From positions 43,020,699-43,084,698 of the forward strand of contig CM053272.1 in the NCBI GenBank assembly GCA_028583415.1: a DNA stretch of 64,000 nucleotides, in the 5' to 3' direction. A program made the translations under genes and the position numbers. Shown piece after piece: positions 11,110 through 22,459 of the stretch (position 1 is its first letter; every line of letters starts with the position of its first letter). Under the pieces are notes generated by a model. The model was not told where the DNA came from and did no database searches. It saw only the letters and a program-made list of their open reading frames with translations. The stretch comes from Protea cynaroides (lineage: Eukaryota > Streptophyta > Magnoliopsida > Proteales > Proteaceae).

Positions 11110-11570
11110 ATTTCGAAGGTCAAGTTCATCTTTGTTTCTGTGCTTCTTCTAGTCTTTGCTTTCTCTCATGCAGTTAACTCTGTTGAGGGAAGGCATTTAA
11201 GGATTGGAAAGCCAAAGGTGTCTCACAAGAAACCTATAACTCAGATAGGTGGAGAAGGCTGAAACTGCATCAATGGAAGGTTGGTGAAAACACCAGTACG
11301 TTGCTCGGTGACCATGCAAGTAAAAAGATGGCACACGTAAGAAAGGAGTTTCAGCTCGCAGCAGCCCTTGTTCATAACCAAGACATTCAATCTGCAGCAA
11401 ACCCAGCAGATCCATTAGACAATTCACGATCATCGGCACCAGGTTATTTAGAAAACTTCAGGCCCACGGCCTCCGGTCACAGTTCAGTCAGTCATTCCAG
11501 TCCAGGCAGTCTTCCGTGGATGTCGTCACCACCACTACTCCCGAATCTATCGCTGCAACCTCAAGATTGA
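11110..11570 (+). pseudogene. CEP-type secreted peptide precursor, start lost and frameshifted
   Basis: Compared with the inverted copy, the start ATG is ATT here (11110-11112). The following frame keeps KVKFIFVSVLLLV (hydrophobic signal peptide) and NSVEGRHLRIGK (conserved junction), then stops at TGA 11260-11262. In another frame, 11301-11570, the C-terminal part carries ENFRPTASGHSSVSHS. This resembles the CEP core (DFRPTxPGHSPGVGH), but the two prolines normally hydroxylated in TxPG and HSPG are serines. CEPs are short apoplastic hormones sensed by CEPR receptors. Start loss, frameshift and core changes all point to a dead gene. Confidence 0.75.
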
Positions 11571-11783
11571 TTCAGGGAAAGAAGGTTTTGGGAATTGGCT
11601 GATGTTTTCACCAGCTTTTGTTGAAGCAGTTTCAGTCTTCTCTATGGGAGTTATAGGTATCTTATTAGACAGACACCTTTGCTTTCCAAACCTTAAATGC
11701 CTTCCCTCAACAGAGTTAACTGCATGAGAGAAAGCAGAGACTAGAAGAAGCACAGAAACAAAGATGAACTTGACCTTGGCCAT
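11547..11783 (-). CDS. CEP-like secreted peptide precursor, truncated before the CEP motif (78 aa)
   Basis: The ATG at 11783 opens a 78-residue frame ending at 11547. Residues 1 to about 24 (MAKVKFIFVSVLLLVSAFSH) form a signal peptide, followed by NSVEGRHLRFGKQR, the prodomain motif shared with the + copy. The tail (ending FPESILRLQR) has no FRPT core, and the frame runs into the 3' part of the opposite-strand copy. A TATA-like ATATAAAAG lies about 100 bases upstream (11878-11886 read in reverse). It could be expressed and secreted, but it lacks the hormone sequence, so either it is a broken CEP gene or the product has another role. Family assignment rests on the prodomain and the sister copies. 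Confidence 0.5.
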   Translation of the reverse strand: MAKVKFIFVSVLLLVSAFSHAVNSVEGRHLRFGKQRCLSNKIPITPIEKTETASTKAGENISQFPKPSFPESILRLQR

Positions 11784-11849
11784 AACTCTGAGTGGTGTTT
11801 GAGTTCACTGAATCAGAGAAGTCTTACAAAATTTAGGAACCGAAGAACA

Positions 11850-13250
11850 ATTAAAACGTGACTGTATTATTGCACTTTTATATTGATGATGATTGATTAA
11901 AAAACGGACCCATTTGGGACAAGTTGGCAGATACCTCATTTTTTTTTTTTTTTCTAATGTGTTCCGACTGTATAGTGTTAAGTTGGTCATTTCCACTTAG
12001 TTAGGTGTAAGATAATACTTTTAATCATGAGAATGATACGTTACCAATATAATATATAAAAAAAAGATAAAAATAATAATAATTTTAAAAGGGGGCATGA
12101 GAAACAAAAAGTAAAAGATAAAGGTTTGGCTTTAAAAATAAAAGGGTTTCTTCAATGGATTGCAATGGTTGTTTAAGAAAAATGGCTTATATATATGATT
12201 GTAAATGGAAGTTTTGTTCAATAATTAATGTTAGTGTTTCCAAAGTGGTTTGTTAAAGAAAAAAAGAAAAAGAAAAAAGCTTCCATATGGTTTTTAAATT
12301 TAATGGTTTCCAACGTGTTAAGCAAGAGGGACTTGAATCACGATGGAGAAAGAGAATTTTAAAGTGGACTACTTATGAAAGGAATAAGGGAGACAGAAGG
12401 GGAATAAGGGAAACAGAAGGATAAGGTTTTTTTTTTTTTTTTTTTTTTAAGTAGATGAAGAAAAAAGTTATTTTGGAAGAATCTATAAAAGGAGGTGGAG
12501 GAAATTCGTGCAAAATTATTGGTAAGGATTTCAATGAGGGGGTGGAGAAGAAAACGAGTTTATGACTTTAAAAGGGAACTCTTGCATTCTTTTTTTTTTT
12601 TTTTTTTTTTTCGGGGGGAGGAAGATTCGAACCTGAAAAAAACACGGATGGAAATGGCATTTTGGAGAGGTCAATCACATGAAAGATATCTTCACGATTC
12701 TTGGTGGTGTTTCTATTAAGTTTATTCTGTAAATAGATTGTAAATCTTATTATATGATTAGGGTTTTAATCAAAACTCATGACTTTTCCTACAGTTATTC
12801 TAGAACACAATTATAACAACAAAGAGATGAATTAAATAATTAAGACATACCTATATAATGAAGATTGTTCTCCGACATTCCTTGTTCTTACTTTGATTCG
12901 AGTCTTCCACAGCACATGGGAGATCCCTTTTCATTCTCTCTACGAAGGGGAGCAGAGAGAAGAATTAGCAACTTGGGTTACAAGGACTCTAACCTAATAT
13001 TTATAATACTATCCCAAACCCTGGACCACCCCCAATAAACCAAGTTGTTTTATCTCCAATCCGACGAATCAAATCAAAACCGATCAAATCCATAATTTAA
13101 ACTCACACTAGTCAATGGCCTGGTAATTAATCAAGGCCACGAGATAATGTCTTATGGTTCCTCAAGCTGGTCGGCCTTCAAGATCCACCTGCGCATAAGA
13201 TTTCCAAATTCGGTGGGATTCGATTCAACTTTGAAATCTAAACCCTCAGT
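11850..13250. other. No gene seen; dispersed repeat inside
   Basis: AT-rich with long A/T homopolymers (11940-11955, 12427-12448, 12591-12612). Positions 12816-13023 are the second copy of the repeat at 3786-4004. I found nothing coding. Confidence 0.4.
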
Positions 13251-14384
13251 CCGGCAATGATGTTTATTTTCGTTTTTGAGTCCTTCATCTCAGTTACATG
13301 GCATTTTCGTTTGTTTTCTTATGTTCGATCGATATCAATGGTGTGACCTCCTGTTGTTGACGAAGTGAAAAAGAAGGACGATGAAGCACAAAATTTTTGA
13401 GTAAATATTTGGATCCCCATTTCTTTTGGTCGATCAGCCCTGCAGAAAAACCTTCCACAATGTGCTCGGACCTGTGATTTGATGATTAATAATTTGGTGA
13501 TTCACTGTGGTTCTACTCGGAGGGTGATTTGGCGATTCTACTTTTATCCGATTAATGGTACCGAAACAATGTTTCAGCATTTGTTCTTCAATTCCATTCT
13601 ATTTGGTGATGATGATCATTATTTTTCAGCTCAGATCGATTCTGGTGATTTTTATTATCTGTTGTGATTGATTCTGGTGCAGCTGGATCTTGAGCTGACT
13701 GTAAAGGAAAGAAATCTCCTCTCTATGGATTACAAGAATGTCATTGGACTACATTGAGCATCTTGGTGCATTATGTCCTCAACTGAGCAAGAATCCATAG
13801 GAGATGATCATGATTTGAAATTGATCAAAAGTTATCTCCTTTTTGCTAGATCCGAGTTCATCTCATGGTATGTCTAAGATTCATATTTTTTTCGGTTGTA
13901 TTTGATATAGCATCTACTTAAGATAGGATTTACTTGCTATTCATTAATTTGTATTTTGAAGCGAGTTCATACCTTTGTTCAAATCAAGTCCGTCAATTGC
14001 AGTTTCATTTCATCATGTTTTAAAACTGGTTCGATCTTATGCTATAAGTCAAATTCGATTTGGGTTCTTTCAAAGAGCTTGATTCAATTTTGTGGCATTT
14101 AATTTCTAGTTTAGTGCAAAAAGGATTTGATTGGTGCCAAAAATCTGATCTGGTTATTTTGTTAAACCTAGTTTGACTTGTGATTAAAATATGATTTTTT
14201 TCACTTATGCCATAATCGGGTCATATTTTTGTGTACTTTTGAGTTCAGTTCATGAGTCTCATGTCCAAAACTGATCCAATTTTGTGTTAAATTGGTTCAA
14301 GTTCATATTAGGTTTTGATTAATTTCATGTCATTAATCTGTTGGTACATTCTATTATTGGCCTCCATCTTTAATTGATCTTTCT

Positions 14385-14640
14385 TATTGATAATTGGATC
14401 AAACCCAACACTAATTGGATAGGTTTCCACCTTAATTGGACCGGTTCCCATCCTAATTGATCACTTCTCGCTCTTATATGATTGGCTCCCATCTCAATTG
14501 CTTGGTTCCCATCTTAATTTGTCAAATCCCATCAAATTGGATCATCCCTTGTCAATTGAACCAATTCTATCAAAATTAGGTTAATTTCATCTTAATTGGG
14601 TTAATTCTATTTTCATCTTAATTGGGTCATTACAATCCTC
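14385..14640. repeat. Degenerate minisatellite, ~20-25-bp unit
   Basis: About ten imperfect copies of a unit like TTAATTGG..GGTTCCCATC (for example CACTAATTGGATAGGTTTCC, CTTAATTGGACCGGTTCCC, TCAATTGCTTGGTTCCC). Unit length varies between copies. It has no coding content. Confidence 0.65.
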
Positions 14641-14911
14641 ATAACAACTTATTTTAACTTGAATTTTCTTCTTATTTCAGTTAAATCCTCTAACATAGTA
14701 TCATGAAATTCATCGAAAGTGATCACATTGGGATGTTATCTTGATCATCAAGTTCAGGCATCTCTTTCTGTCCTTATTCTTTCCAATAGGTTAAAAAACT
14801 CCATATGTTTATGCCTTAGCTACATTTTTTTTTATTTTGAACCCCTGAGTTCTAAAGATTTCTAAACTATTTTTTTTTTTTTTTTTTGTTCCCCTCTTAT
14901 CTCATTAATAA

Positions 14912-15151
14912 AAATCTGCCCCTACAAACAACATCCACCATGGACCACATGGACACAATCCATCTGATACTAAACAGAGAGACATGGGTCAAAGAGTGGA
15001 GTTTTCAATGGATGTCTTTATTGGGGCTCTGGCTCTTACACCACCATGTACCCATGCTATGGTTGCCCAGACTAATTTCATGGAAAATTTGAAGATGCAT
15101 CTACAAATAAATTTTATGGTTAAAGGTTACACCTCAAGTCATTGCAGGTGA
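14912..15151 (+). other. Unidentified 79-codon open frame
   Basis: The frame between two stops encodes a peptide with HHGPHGHNPSDTKQRDMGQR, then MDVFIGALALTPPCTHAM. It looks less biased than surrounding DNA, but I recognise no family. It lies 5' of the CACTA end at 15516, so it may be DNA captured by that transposon. It has no start codon in context. Confidence 0.2.
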
Positions 15152-15424
15152 CCTTGCATTGCTCTAATTGTTTTACTAACAGGAAATATTTAAACTTTAC
15201 TAAATGTATATGAGTTCTTGAAGTGGAAAATTATAACTGGAACAGAATAAAGTCTTAATATTTAACTGGTTGTTCCTGTTTTGCCTTACCTGCAAAGACT
15301 TGCAGATTGACACTATTGAATTAATGTCTGCATTTGTCTATGTCTGTTTCAGACCACTCCACAACAGAAAGTACGGTCTAAGATGATCTGTTTATGCTCC
15401 ATCAGAGGACAGTGAAGGTATTCA

Positions 15425-15516
15425 AGAACCATTTAACCGTCGCTAAATGATATAGCGATGGGTTTACTACTATTAGCAACGGTTATTACTGCCGCATAAA
15501 TTGTATTTTTGTAGTG
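15425..15516. mobile_element. 3' terminus of a CACTA (En/Spm) transposon
   Basis: The stretch ends ...TTTTTGTAGTG at 15516, the reverse complement of the diagnostic CACTACAAAAA start. Just inside are subterminal words of the usual CACTA type (AACCGTCGCTAA, TATAGCGATGG, GCAACGGTTATTACTG). I did not find the opposite CACTACAAAAA end on the left, so the 5' boundary is unknown. The non-coding segment 13255-15420 may belong to it. Confidence 0.65.
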
Positions 15517-16985
15517 CCAATTAATGTAACCCCTCATTCACAAATTGATGTAATAAAGTTTTGGAATAAGATATTCACTACATATACAGGTTCGCTACGT
15601 GATATGTTATGTGTAGCGGCTCAATTAATTGTTTTGAATAAATGTGAGACTCTAATGAGTCACTTTTAGGAGAGATCCTCATCTTTTAGATTTTATGCGC
15701 AGATCCAATCTCATAGCAGATTTGGTCCAAAATAAAAATAAACAAAATTATCCTTTTCTAATGTTCTCAAATGTCTTTGCTTTCAAAATTATCTCTCTAG
15801 TGGGTTACTATTTAGTTAACGACTTTGGACACTCCTTAATCCGAACTACGCAGAAACCTAATTCTCGAACATGTTTGGGATGCGTAATTCAGTCCAAAGA
15901 TTAAATTGCTCGATTTAACCAGCGTTCAAAGATTAAATTGCTCGATTTAGCCGGCATTGACTTAGAGACCAGGTTTAATGGATTTTCTAGAACCGGTCTA
16001 GTTTGATTCATTTGCTATGGCATTTAACCATCCCTATTGACTTCTAAATAATTATTTTAATCGAACTATATTTTGGACTTGATTCTCGGATATCTCCGAA
16101 TACGTAGACAGTTTGGGACAATGGTCCCAGATTCAATCTACCATCAGATTTCAGATTTCATTTTTTTTTTCTTTTTTGTAAATTACTATTTAGTTGTATT
16201 TTCTTTCGATTTGATATTTTCTCTCTTTGAACTTCGTGGGGAACCTGATTCTTAGTGGATACATAGACAATTTGAAATATATTATGGATTTGGTTTCATA
16301 ATTTCAAAATATTATTTTGTCTTGTCACATGCGATTTTTTTTGGGGGGGGGGGGGGGGTTGTTGACCAAACAAGTATTATAAATATGTGATTACCATTAG
16401 ACCTATTAGGTTGGGGTTGCTAAAATTACCATCAAATTTGTATGAACTTTGATCATTTCATAAATTTTATTTTCTTTTTTTATTTCAAAACATAATTGAT
16501 AGAAAATAAGTTAAAAGAATTTAACAACATGACATAGGATCCCTAAAACCTTAGTCAGCCATTGATCATAAATCATCATACATAGAGTTAGGAAATGAAT
16601 AGTATGGGAGATCGATTCTCAGATCGGACAATTTGGGTACCTAACACCTTCCAAATCGTAACCTGGATGCTTACCCAATTTTTGAAGACCAAAGCCAGAA
16701 TTTGAGTTATGAGTCATAAATGTCTCTGTTATGGAGATGACAATTTTATAGGTCCTAGACCTTAATCTAGGTAGTGATTCTTACTTATTTTCGTCCATGG
16801 GCGTGAGTGGACACGATCACAAGGCAAAGACCTATAATCTCAAAATTTAGGATGAACCCTGTGTTTCTATTAGATTCCAAACCATAAACTTTCTATCACG
16901 AGAGAAAAGACCTTCGAAGAAAAGCTATGTCCTTACACCCACTAATCATATGCTACCTCCTTCATTAAGCTCCCTTAGGGGCTAA
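15517..16985. other. No gene seen
   Basis: Intergenic. It contains a 28-bp near-duplicate (AAAGATTAAATTGCTCGATTTA..C at 15895 and 15929) and a G14 homopolymer (about 16345-16359). No recognisable coding sequence. Confidence 0.35.
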
Positions 16986-17075
16986 CAACCCTATAAATAC
17001 ACATGAAAGGGACTAAGAACCCTATAAATACCCATGCAATCCAGTTGAAGTGTCCATCGCCTCTAACCTTGAATT

Positions 17076-17125
<50 letters not shown>

Positions 17126-17406
17126 CTTCTTCTGTTATCTTCTCATATGACACTCATGACCACGATGACCGCTACTTGTGTTTTTCTTCTTGTATTAATG
17201 TATCGCAACAAAAATCTATCGTTGAACGAAGGCGTTTGAAGTTTGCAATAATTGAGTATGCATGGAATACTTGGTTTATAAAATAGAGAACATCTTCAAA
17301 GCAATGGCTTCAAAGCAATGAAGCTTGTACCAGCTATCCCAATGATGGTTCAAGTATGGAACAGGTTGATGACTTCCGTCCCACACAACCAATGATGTGT
17401 GTGTAG
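16986..17406 (+). pseudogene. Third CEP-type peptide relic
   Basis: Three CEP-gene landmarks occur in order. First, a doubled promoter word CCCTATAAATAC (16990 and 17020) with a leader like that at 10801. Second, IVERRRLKFA at about 17217-17246, matching SVEGRHLRFG of the other copies. Third, VDDFRPTQP at about 17365-17391, the CEP core start. The last two are in one frame, separated by a single TAG (17284-17286). The signal-peptide-like CVFLLVLM lies in a different frame. After PTQP the rest of the core (GHSPGVGH) is replaced by a TG-rich microsatellite. It is a decayed member of the same family. Confidence 0.6.
17083..17121. repeat. (CT)n microsatellite
   Basis: About 19 uninterrupted CT units in the leader of the CEP relic. 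Confidence 0.9.
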
Positions 17407-17463
17407 GTATATGTGTGTGTGTGAGGGTTTTAGCGAAAAGAGTTAAGGGATTTTGCAACACCT

Positions 17464-17796
17464 TGACGTTCTGTAGTAAGGGGAATTGAAGAGAAGGGCA
17501 GAGAAATTTTTAATATTTAAATAAAAACTTTTGTAATGATTAAAACATATTCTATTATATTACTATATAATTAATTCCAAATCAAATCATTCTATATTTA
17601 GTATAAACTTGCACTTCACTCCTTTGCATTTGAAAAGTAAAATAAATTTTACATCTTATTTAAGTTTATTATAAATATATTTTTGAAATTTAAGTAGTTT
17701 ATACAATCATGTTTTGTTACAACTATAAAAATTTCATTTTTTTAAAGTTAAAATTTTCTTTTCCCTTCCCTTCAATTCCCCTTACGAACGAACGAA
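17464..17796. mobile_element. MITE, ~330 bp
   Basis: Terminal inverted repeats share GTAAGGGGAATTGAAG.GAAGGG (left) and its reverse complement CCCTTC.CTTCAATTCCCCTTAC (right). The interior is AT-rich and non-coding. No convincing target duplication was seen. A related element may be the one at 22134-22456, which has the same GGGGAATT word. Confidence 0.6.
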
Positions 17797-18969
17797 CATG
17801 GAATTTATGGATTGAAAAATACAATGAATACTTCCAAGGGACTAGACCTGAACCCTAACCCAGCCCAAGGAAGATGTCCAATCTTATTCCATGAACATTA
17901 GTAAACCCAACAAAAGATTGTGGAAATGAAACCATGTAGCCCAATTAAAATAGCGTCTTTCTTTATGACATTGGATGGTGTCAATGGCCCATTGACATCG
18001 ATTGTTTTTCATGAAATGTCATTGAGCTGTCCAAGAAACCCCAATGTATAGAGGATATTTTGGTATTTGAGATGGGAAGGGTGAGAGGTTTTTGCACGAT
18101 CCAACGGACAAGCACTGATCGCCAGTGTCAACACTGGATTGATGTCAACAAGAAAAACCCATTAACATATCAATCTTGTCAAAATATCTTGCACGTAAAC
18201 TAGATGTTTTAGCATTTTGACAATGGATAAACAAGGAACTCCTTAGGTAGGCAAAACTCAATTCAACTGTTATATTGCTCATACCCCATGAGGCACTGAA
18301 TTCTATGGTCTCTAAAGCAGACAATAGAGTTCAGGCCAGCCTAAACACTCTCCTAATTGGCCGAACTGACTCTGGGCCCATAACCTTAGAATAAACAAGG
18401 GGCCCAAACTGGGCCGATCCTGAACTGCTTAGAGTTGGCTTTCCTGTCCATCACGTATGTGCATGTAAGAGCACATGACCCATGTGGGAGGAGACCCTTG
18501 ATTAGAGTAAAGCTTATGCTGCAAACTCGTAAAAGCACATATTTTGCAAAGCCAAGCTGGGCCCTTGATGGATTCTGTGAGTTGGCTCAGAATGATTGGT
18601 GAATGGGCCGACTTCTAATTTGGGTATTAACTACGAAAAATTCATTTACATGATCCACCCTTATGGGTCCACGAGAGAAAATACCATTGTGATTCCGACC
18701 GTTGCATATAGAGGACATGGTCTGGATTTAGCCAAATCTGAATACCGTTGTGATTCGGACCGTTGCATAGGTTTAAATTTTTCATAAATCAATTTAAAAT
18801 ATCAATATTAAAAATACCCTAATTTTATTTATACTTTGGACCTCGGTCTTTCTTGGTCAATATAGGTTGCAGGTTCTACATGGGTCTTGGGTTGGTCCGG
18901 TCTACTCTAAAGTTGGGCAGTGGGTTCCTCATTACCAAAAAGAGGAAGGAGAGGGGTGAGCAAAGATTT

Positions 18970-19065
18970 AGAATGTAACTCAAAAGGACAGTTCAGTCGG
19001 TAAAGACTAATATCTCAAAGAGGTCATGAGTTCAACTATCTTTAGGGGTAAAAAAGAAAATTACA
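18970..19065 (+). repeat. tRNA-derived SINE-like remnant
   Basis: CAGTTCAGTCGGTAAAGACT resembles an RNA polymerase III A box. About 35 bases on, AGGTCATGAGTTCAACT resembles a B box. This is the spacing of plant tRNA-related SINEs. There is no cloverleaf or intact tRNA. Confidence 0.4.
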
Positions 19066-19894
19066 AATCTGTACTTCTTTTTTAACAGCATGGTATGAAT
19101 ATGCAATTGGTAAAAAATATATATATATATATGTAATTAGTCCAAATAATGTAGGTGGACAAATAAATCAACAATAAATAGAGCAAGATAGGTGAAAAAA
19201 GGCCAAAACATATGACAGCCATATTGCATACATGGAAGTATGGTTCCAAAGTTGCTTGTGCATCTTATAAATGTCCAGATTTCTCTTTATCATAACCAAG
19301 CAGATGACCAGGATCCAATCGCAAGAATTGCTTCTAATGGAAGGACAAGTATGAGCTACTCTTCTTGTAATGTTGAAGTTTTAGATACTTTGCTGATGAT
19401 TTATTACAAATTTCCTCCTCAAGGGTTGCAATTCCTGATCTTAATGGTTCAATCATTCATAGACCCAACCATGGTTTGAAGAATCAGAATTCATAATCAC
19501 CAATTCCTTTTGTTTCAGAGCAAAATCAGCTGATCCCATTAATTCCGACTCCTGATTTGCTCCGTCCATTTTCGGTGATTTTTCCAGGGTTCAAGCATTT
19601 TGTGCCTTTTTTGGCCAACTGAGTTCAGCATAGAGCTAATTGACATTAAGTGAGACCGTTTTGATTCTCGATTCCACTACCTTGAACCATCGACCCAACA
19701 TACTCTCCACCCTTCTTTTTCACTTCCTTCTTCTTCCCTTGTGAAAGGATTAATATTTGAACCAGGTTTTCTTTTTTTGTCATCGTATTCTATGACGACC
19801 ATAAGCTTCTATAGTACTAGAGTGGGGGAAAGAATATTAGGTATACTACAAAAAGAAAGGAGAGGAGTGCAAAAAGAAAGGAGAGGAGTGCATA

Positions 19895-19995
19895 TTGCAC
19901 AAATGAAGATAAAAACTTAAACTCATGACCTCTTGGATGACTGCACTCTGTTGTGATGGAACTGACCAACTGAGTAAACAATGGCCTTCATTGAC
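19895..19995 (-). repeat. tRNA-derived SINE-like remnant
   Basis: On the - strand, TTACTCAGTTGGTCAGTTCC (A-box-like) is followed by AAGAGGTCATGAGTTTAAG (B-box-like). Same type as the copy at 18970 but inverted and diverged. Confidence 0.35.
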
Positions 19996-21298
19996 CAGTC
20001 TTCTTAAAGTGGTTGGTTGTAAGATCTTACCCACCTCTTTCTCCCTTTGAAGTTTCAATGAAACCAATATGTTGCCAATTTTATCACAAATTCTTAGAAC
20101 CTGGACTAATACTCTACGAAATAGGTTCACATCAACATCAACTTGGAGTTGTTTATTGTTTTTTATTTTTATTTTTTTTAACTATAAATAATATTTACTC
20201 ATGGACGAAAAGGGGTTTGGTTTTAAGTCACTTATCCAATGACAAATCATCGATTGGTTTTATCATGAAAACCACAATATATAAAGGGATAGTTTTACTA
20301 TTCAAGGGGAAGAGGTTGTCAAATCTGACAGTTCGACTCTTGAGGATAAGTTTAGTTGTCACCTACTTTGGGTGACATCTAACTTTTCTCAACAACAAAA
20401 TTTCACTAATGGAAGAAAATGGAAGAAAAAATAATGGATAGAGAGGCCAAATTAACCCATCATACTAATCAAAACTATGGAGTTGTAGATCATCTATACA
20501 AGATAAACTCCTCCCGCCACTTGCTCTCTACCTCGCATCATCCATTTCCAACTTGATACAGAGAGAATCAAGGTATCAAGGATTACTTTCTATAGTTGAG
20601 AAGTAAGGTTGCATACATTATCCCTTCTTTAAACCCTGCAATAGTAGGAGCCTTGTGCACTGAGTTTCAAAGAGTATCATAATGGTAAGAGTATGTGGTT
20701 TCAAAGTTGGAATGAGTAGCCTACAACCGAAAGAAGATGGAGAATTTGTTTTCTTAATCAAGTAATGGGCACACAAGCCCTTCAAGGATTCCCAAAATAG
20801 GGGTTCCACTAATCTACTATTCTCTCTTTCTCTTTCAGGTTCTGTTTGATTACTTGATTGGAATGAAATTGAAGTAACTAAACATGGAATGAAATCTTGC
20901 CATTCCATTGAAAAAATTGTAGTTATATTTTGAATGGAAAGTAATGTGACAATTAAAGAAGCATAAAATAAGTTCTTTTGCAAGCACTTTTCTCCACTAA
21001 TGATAATTTTCTATTCTCTATCCCTGAAAAAAGAAAGTTCCATAATACCATCACTCTTTATGAACTTCAGACTGAAATAACTTCAAAAATAATCTGCACA
21101 TCATAGTCATGCCAACCAATCATCCACATTCCCAAATTTAATTACATGTACAATTGTTTTCAATAATGTAATTTTAAACAAATGAGGCTTAATTACATGC
21201 CAAAAAAACTTTTCAAAACAAGCATTGCCTTTTGTTTCAAACAAGTTAGGGTGATTTAAAGAGGAGTTGAAATAGTAAGACTTAAAAGACAATTACAT

Positions 21299-21375
21299 GC
21301 TTAGTTGGTTGGTGTCCAACTATAGATTACATGCACCCCAAGAGGTTATGGGTTCGACTCTTCTATCTCTCACAC
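21299..21375 (+). repeat. tRNA-derived SINE-like remnant
   Basis: GCTTAGTTGGTTGGTGTCC (A-box-like) and AGAGGTTATGGGTTCGACTC (B box GGTTCGAnTC) are spaced as in a tRNA-related SINE head. It is not a functional tRNA. Confidence 0.4.
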
Positions 21376-21593
21376 CCTATCTTTGTTGACCATGTAGAGC
21401 CATTAAATACAAACTATACCACACCCCCTTCCTTGCTCCTTTTGACTTGGCTCCCATGCACACAGTGTGTAGATCCCTTGTTCTTAGAAAAGAAAAAACC
21501 CTAAAATTCTAAAAGAAAAAGTCTTAAAATCGTTAGACTTGTAGAGTTCTTCCCTAATTGTGGTAGAATCAACATTCTCTTAACCAAAATAGT

Positions 21594-21596
<3 letters not shown>

Positions 21597-21642
<46 letters not shown>
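21597..21642. repeat. (TC)n microsatellite
   Basis: About 22 uninterrupted TC units in intergenic DNA. Confidence 0.9.
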
Positions 21643-21644
<2 letters not shown>

Positions 21645-22133
21645 TTCAGTTATGCAAAACCCTTAAAAACTTCATCAACAGGGTACTCTCCTCCCATAGA
21701 ATGTTGTCTTGGATACCAAAATTTAATTAGCACCTTTTTTTTTTTTTATTGATAGTTCAATCATGGAGAAGCCAAAGCATCTACTCTACTTAGAGACAGT
21801 AGCCAAGGAGTGGTATCTGGTCAGACTGTCGTACAAAAACTAGATAGGATTGGCAAGGCAGACGGCCGTGCTATTAACCGCACTTGGAATATGGACCTTG
21901 AGAACAAGCTTCAAGCTTTTTTTTTTTTTTTTTGGTTATTAATAACATCATAATAATGTAAAAACAACACTCAATACCTAATTCTCCAGCCTATAGAATA
22001 ATCAAGATTTGCATTACTTTCATGCCTTTCACTGTATTAGAATAATCACAAATAAAGGGCGAATTTATAACTTTTCATCCCTTCACATGAAAAAGGTCGA
22101 CATCAATGATGTTCACGTACTAAGGCCCAATTT

Positions 22134-22456
22134 GGTTGCAAGGGGAATTAAAGGAAAGGAAGGTGACGTGACATTTTTTAAACCTAAAAGAAATATTTTT
22201 ATAACTATAATCCAACATGATTGTATAAATTACCTAAAATTCTTATCATGTTTAGTAATATGCTTATTAGATGTAATTTTTATTTTATTTTTTCAAATGC
22301 AAAGTTAAGTGTAAGTTAATAACTAAATATGGAATGATTTGAGAGTTAATTACATAGTCATATGATAATATACTGAAATGATTACAAAAGTTTCATTTTT
22401 AAGTTTAAAATTTCACTTTCATTCCCTTTGAAATTCCCTTGCAATCAATCAAAGCC
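22134..22456. mobile_element. Probable MITE, ~320 bp
   Basis: The left end GGCCCAATTTGGTTGCAAGG and the right end read in reverse, GGCTTTGATTGATTGCAAGG, form an imperfect inverted repeat, followed by GGGAATT on both sides. The interior is AT-rich. The left flank is TAA, but the right flank is AAT, so the 3-bp duplication expected for PIF/Harbinger MITEs is not clean. A related unbounded copy may lie at about 22540-22850. Confidence 0.5.
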
Positions 22457-22459
22457 AAT

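Larger units (their letters stand above)
11049..11846. repeat. Inverted duplication of the CEP 5' half
   Basis: About 240 bp at 11049-11296 aligns with the reverse complement of about 11607-11846. The match covers leader, signal peptide and prodomain, with small indels. The arms are separated by about 310 bp. Read-through transcription would give a long imperfect hairpin RNA. Confidence 0.8.
17800..22130. other. Gene-free repeat-rich stretch
   Basis: No gene recognised. Contents include a 28-bp direct repeat (ACCNTTGTGATTC.GACCGTTGCATA at about 18682 and 18740), tRNA-like SINE remnants, a 20-bp tandem duplication (AAAAAGAAAGGAGAGGAGTG at about 19850 and 19870) and a (TC)n tract. Confidence 0.4.
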
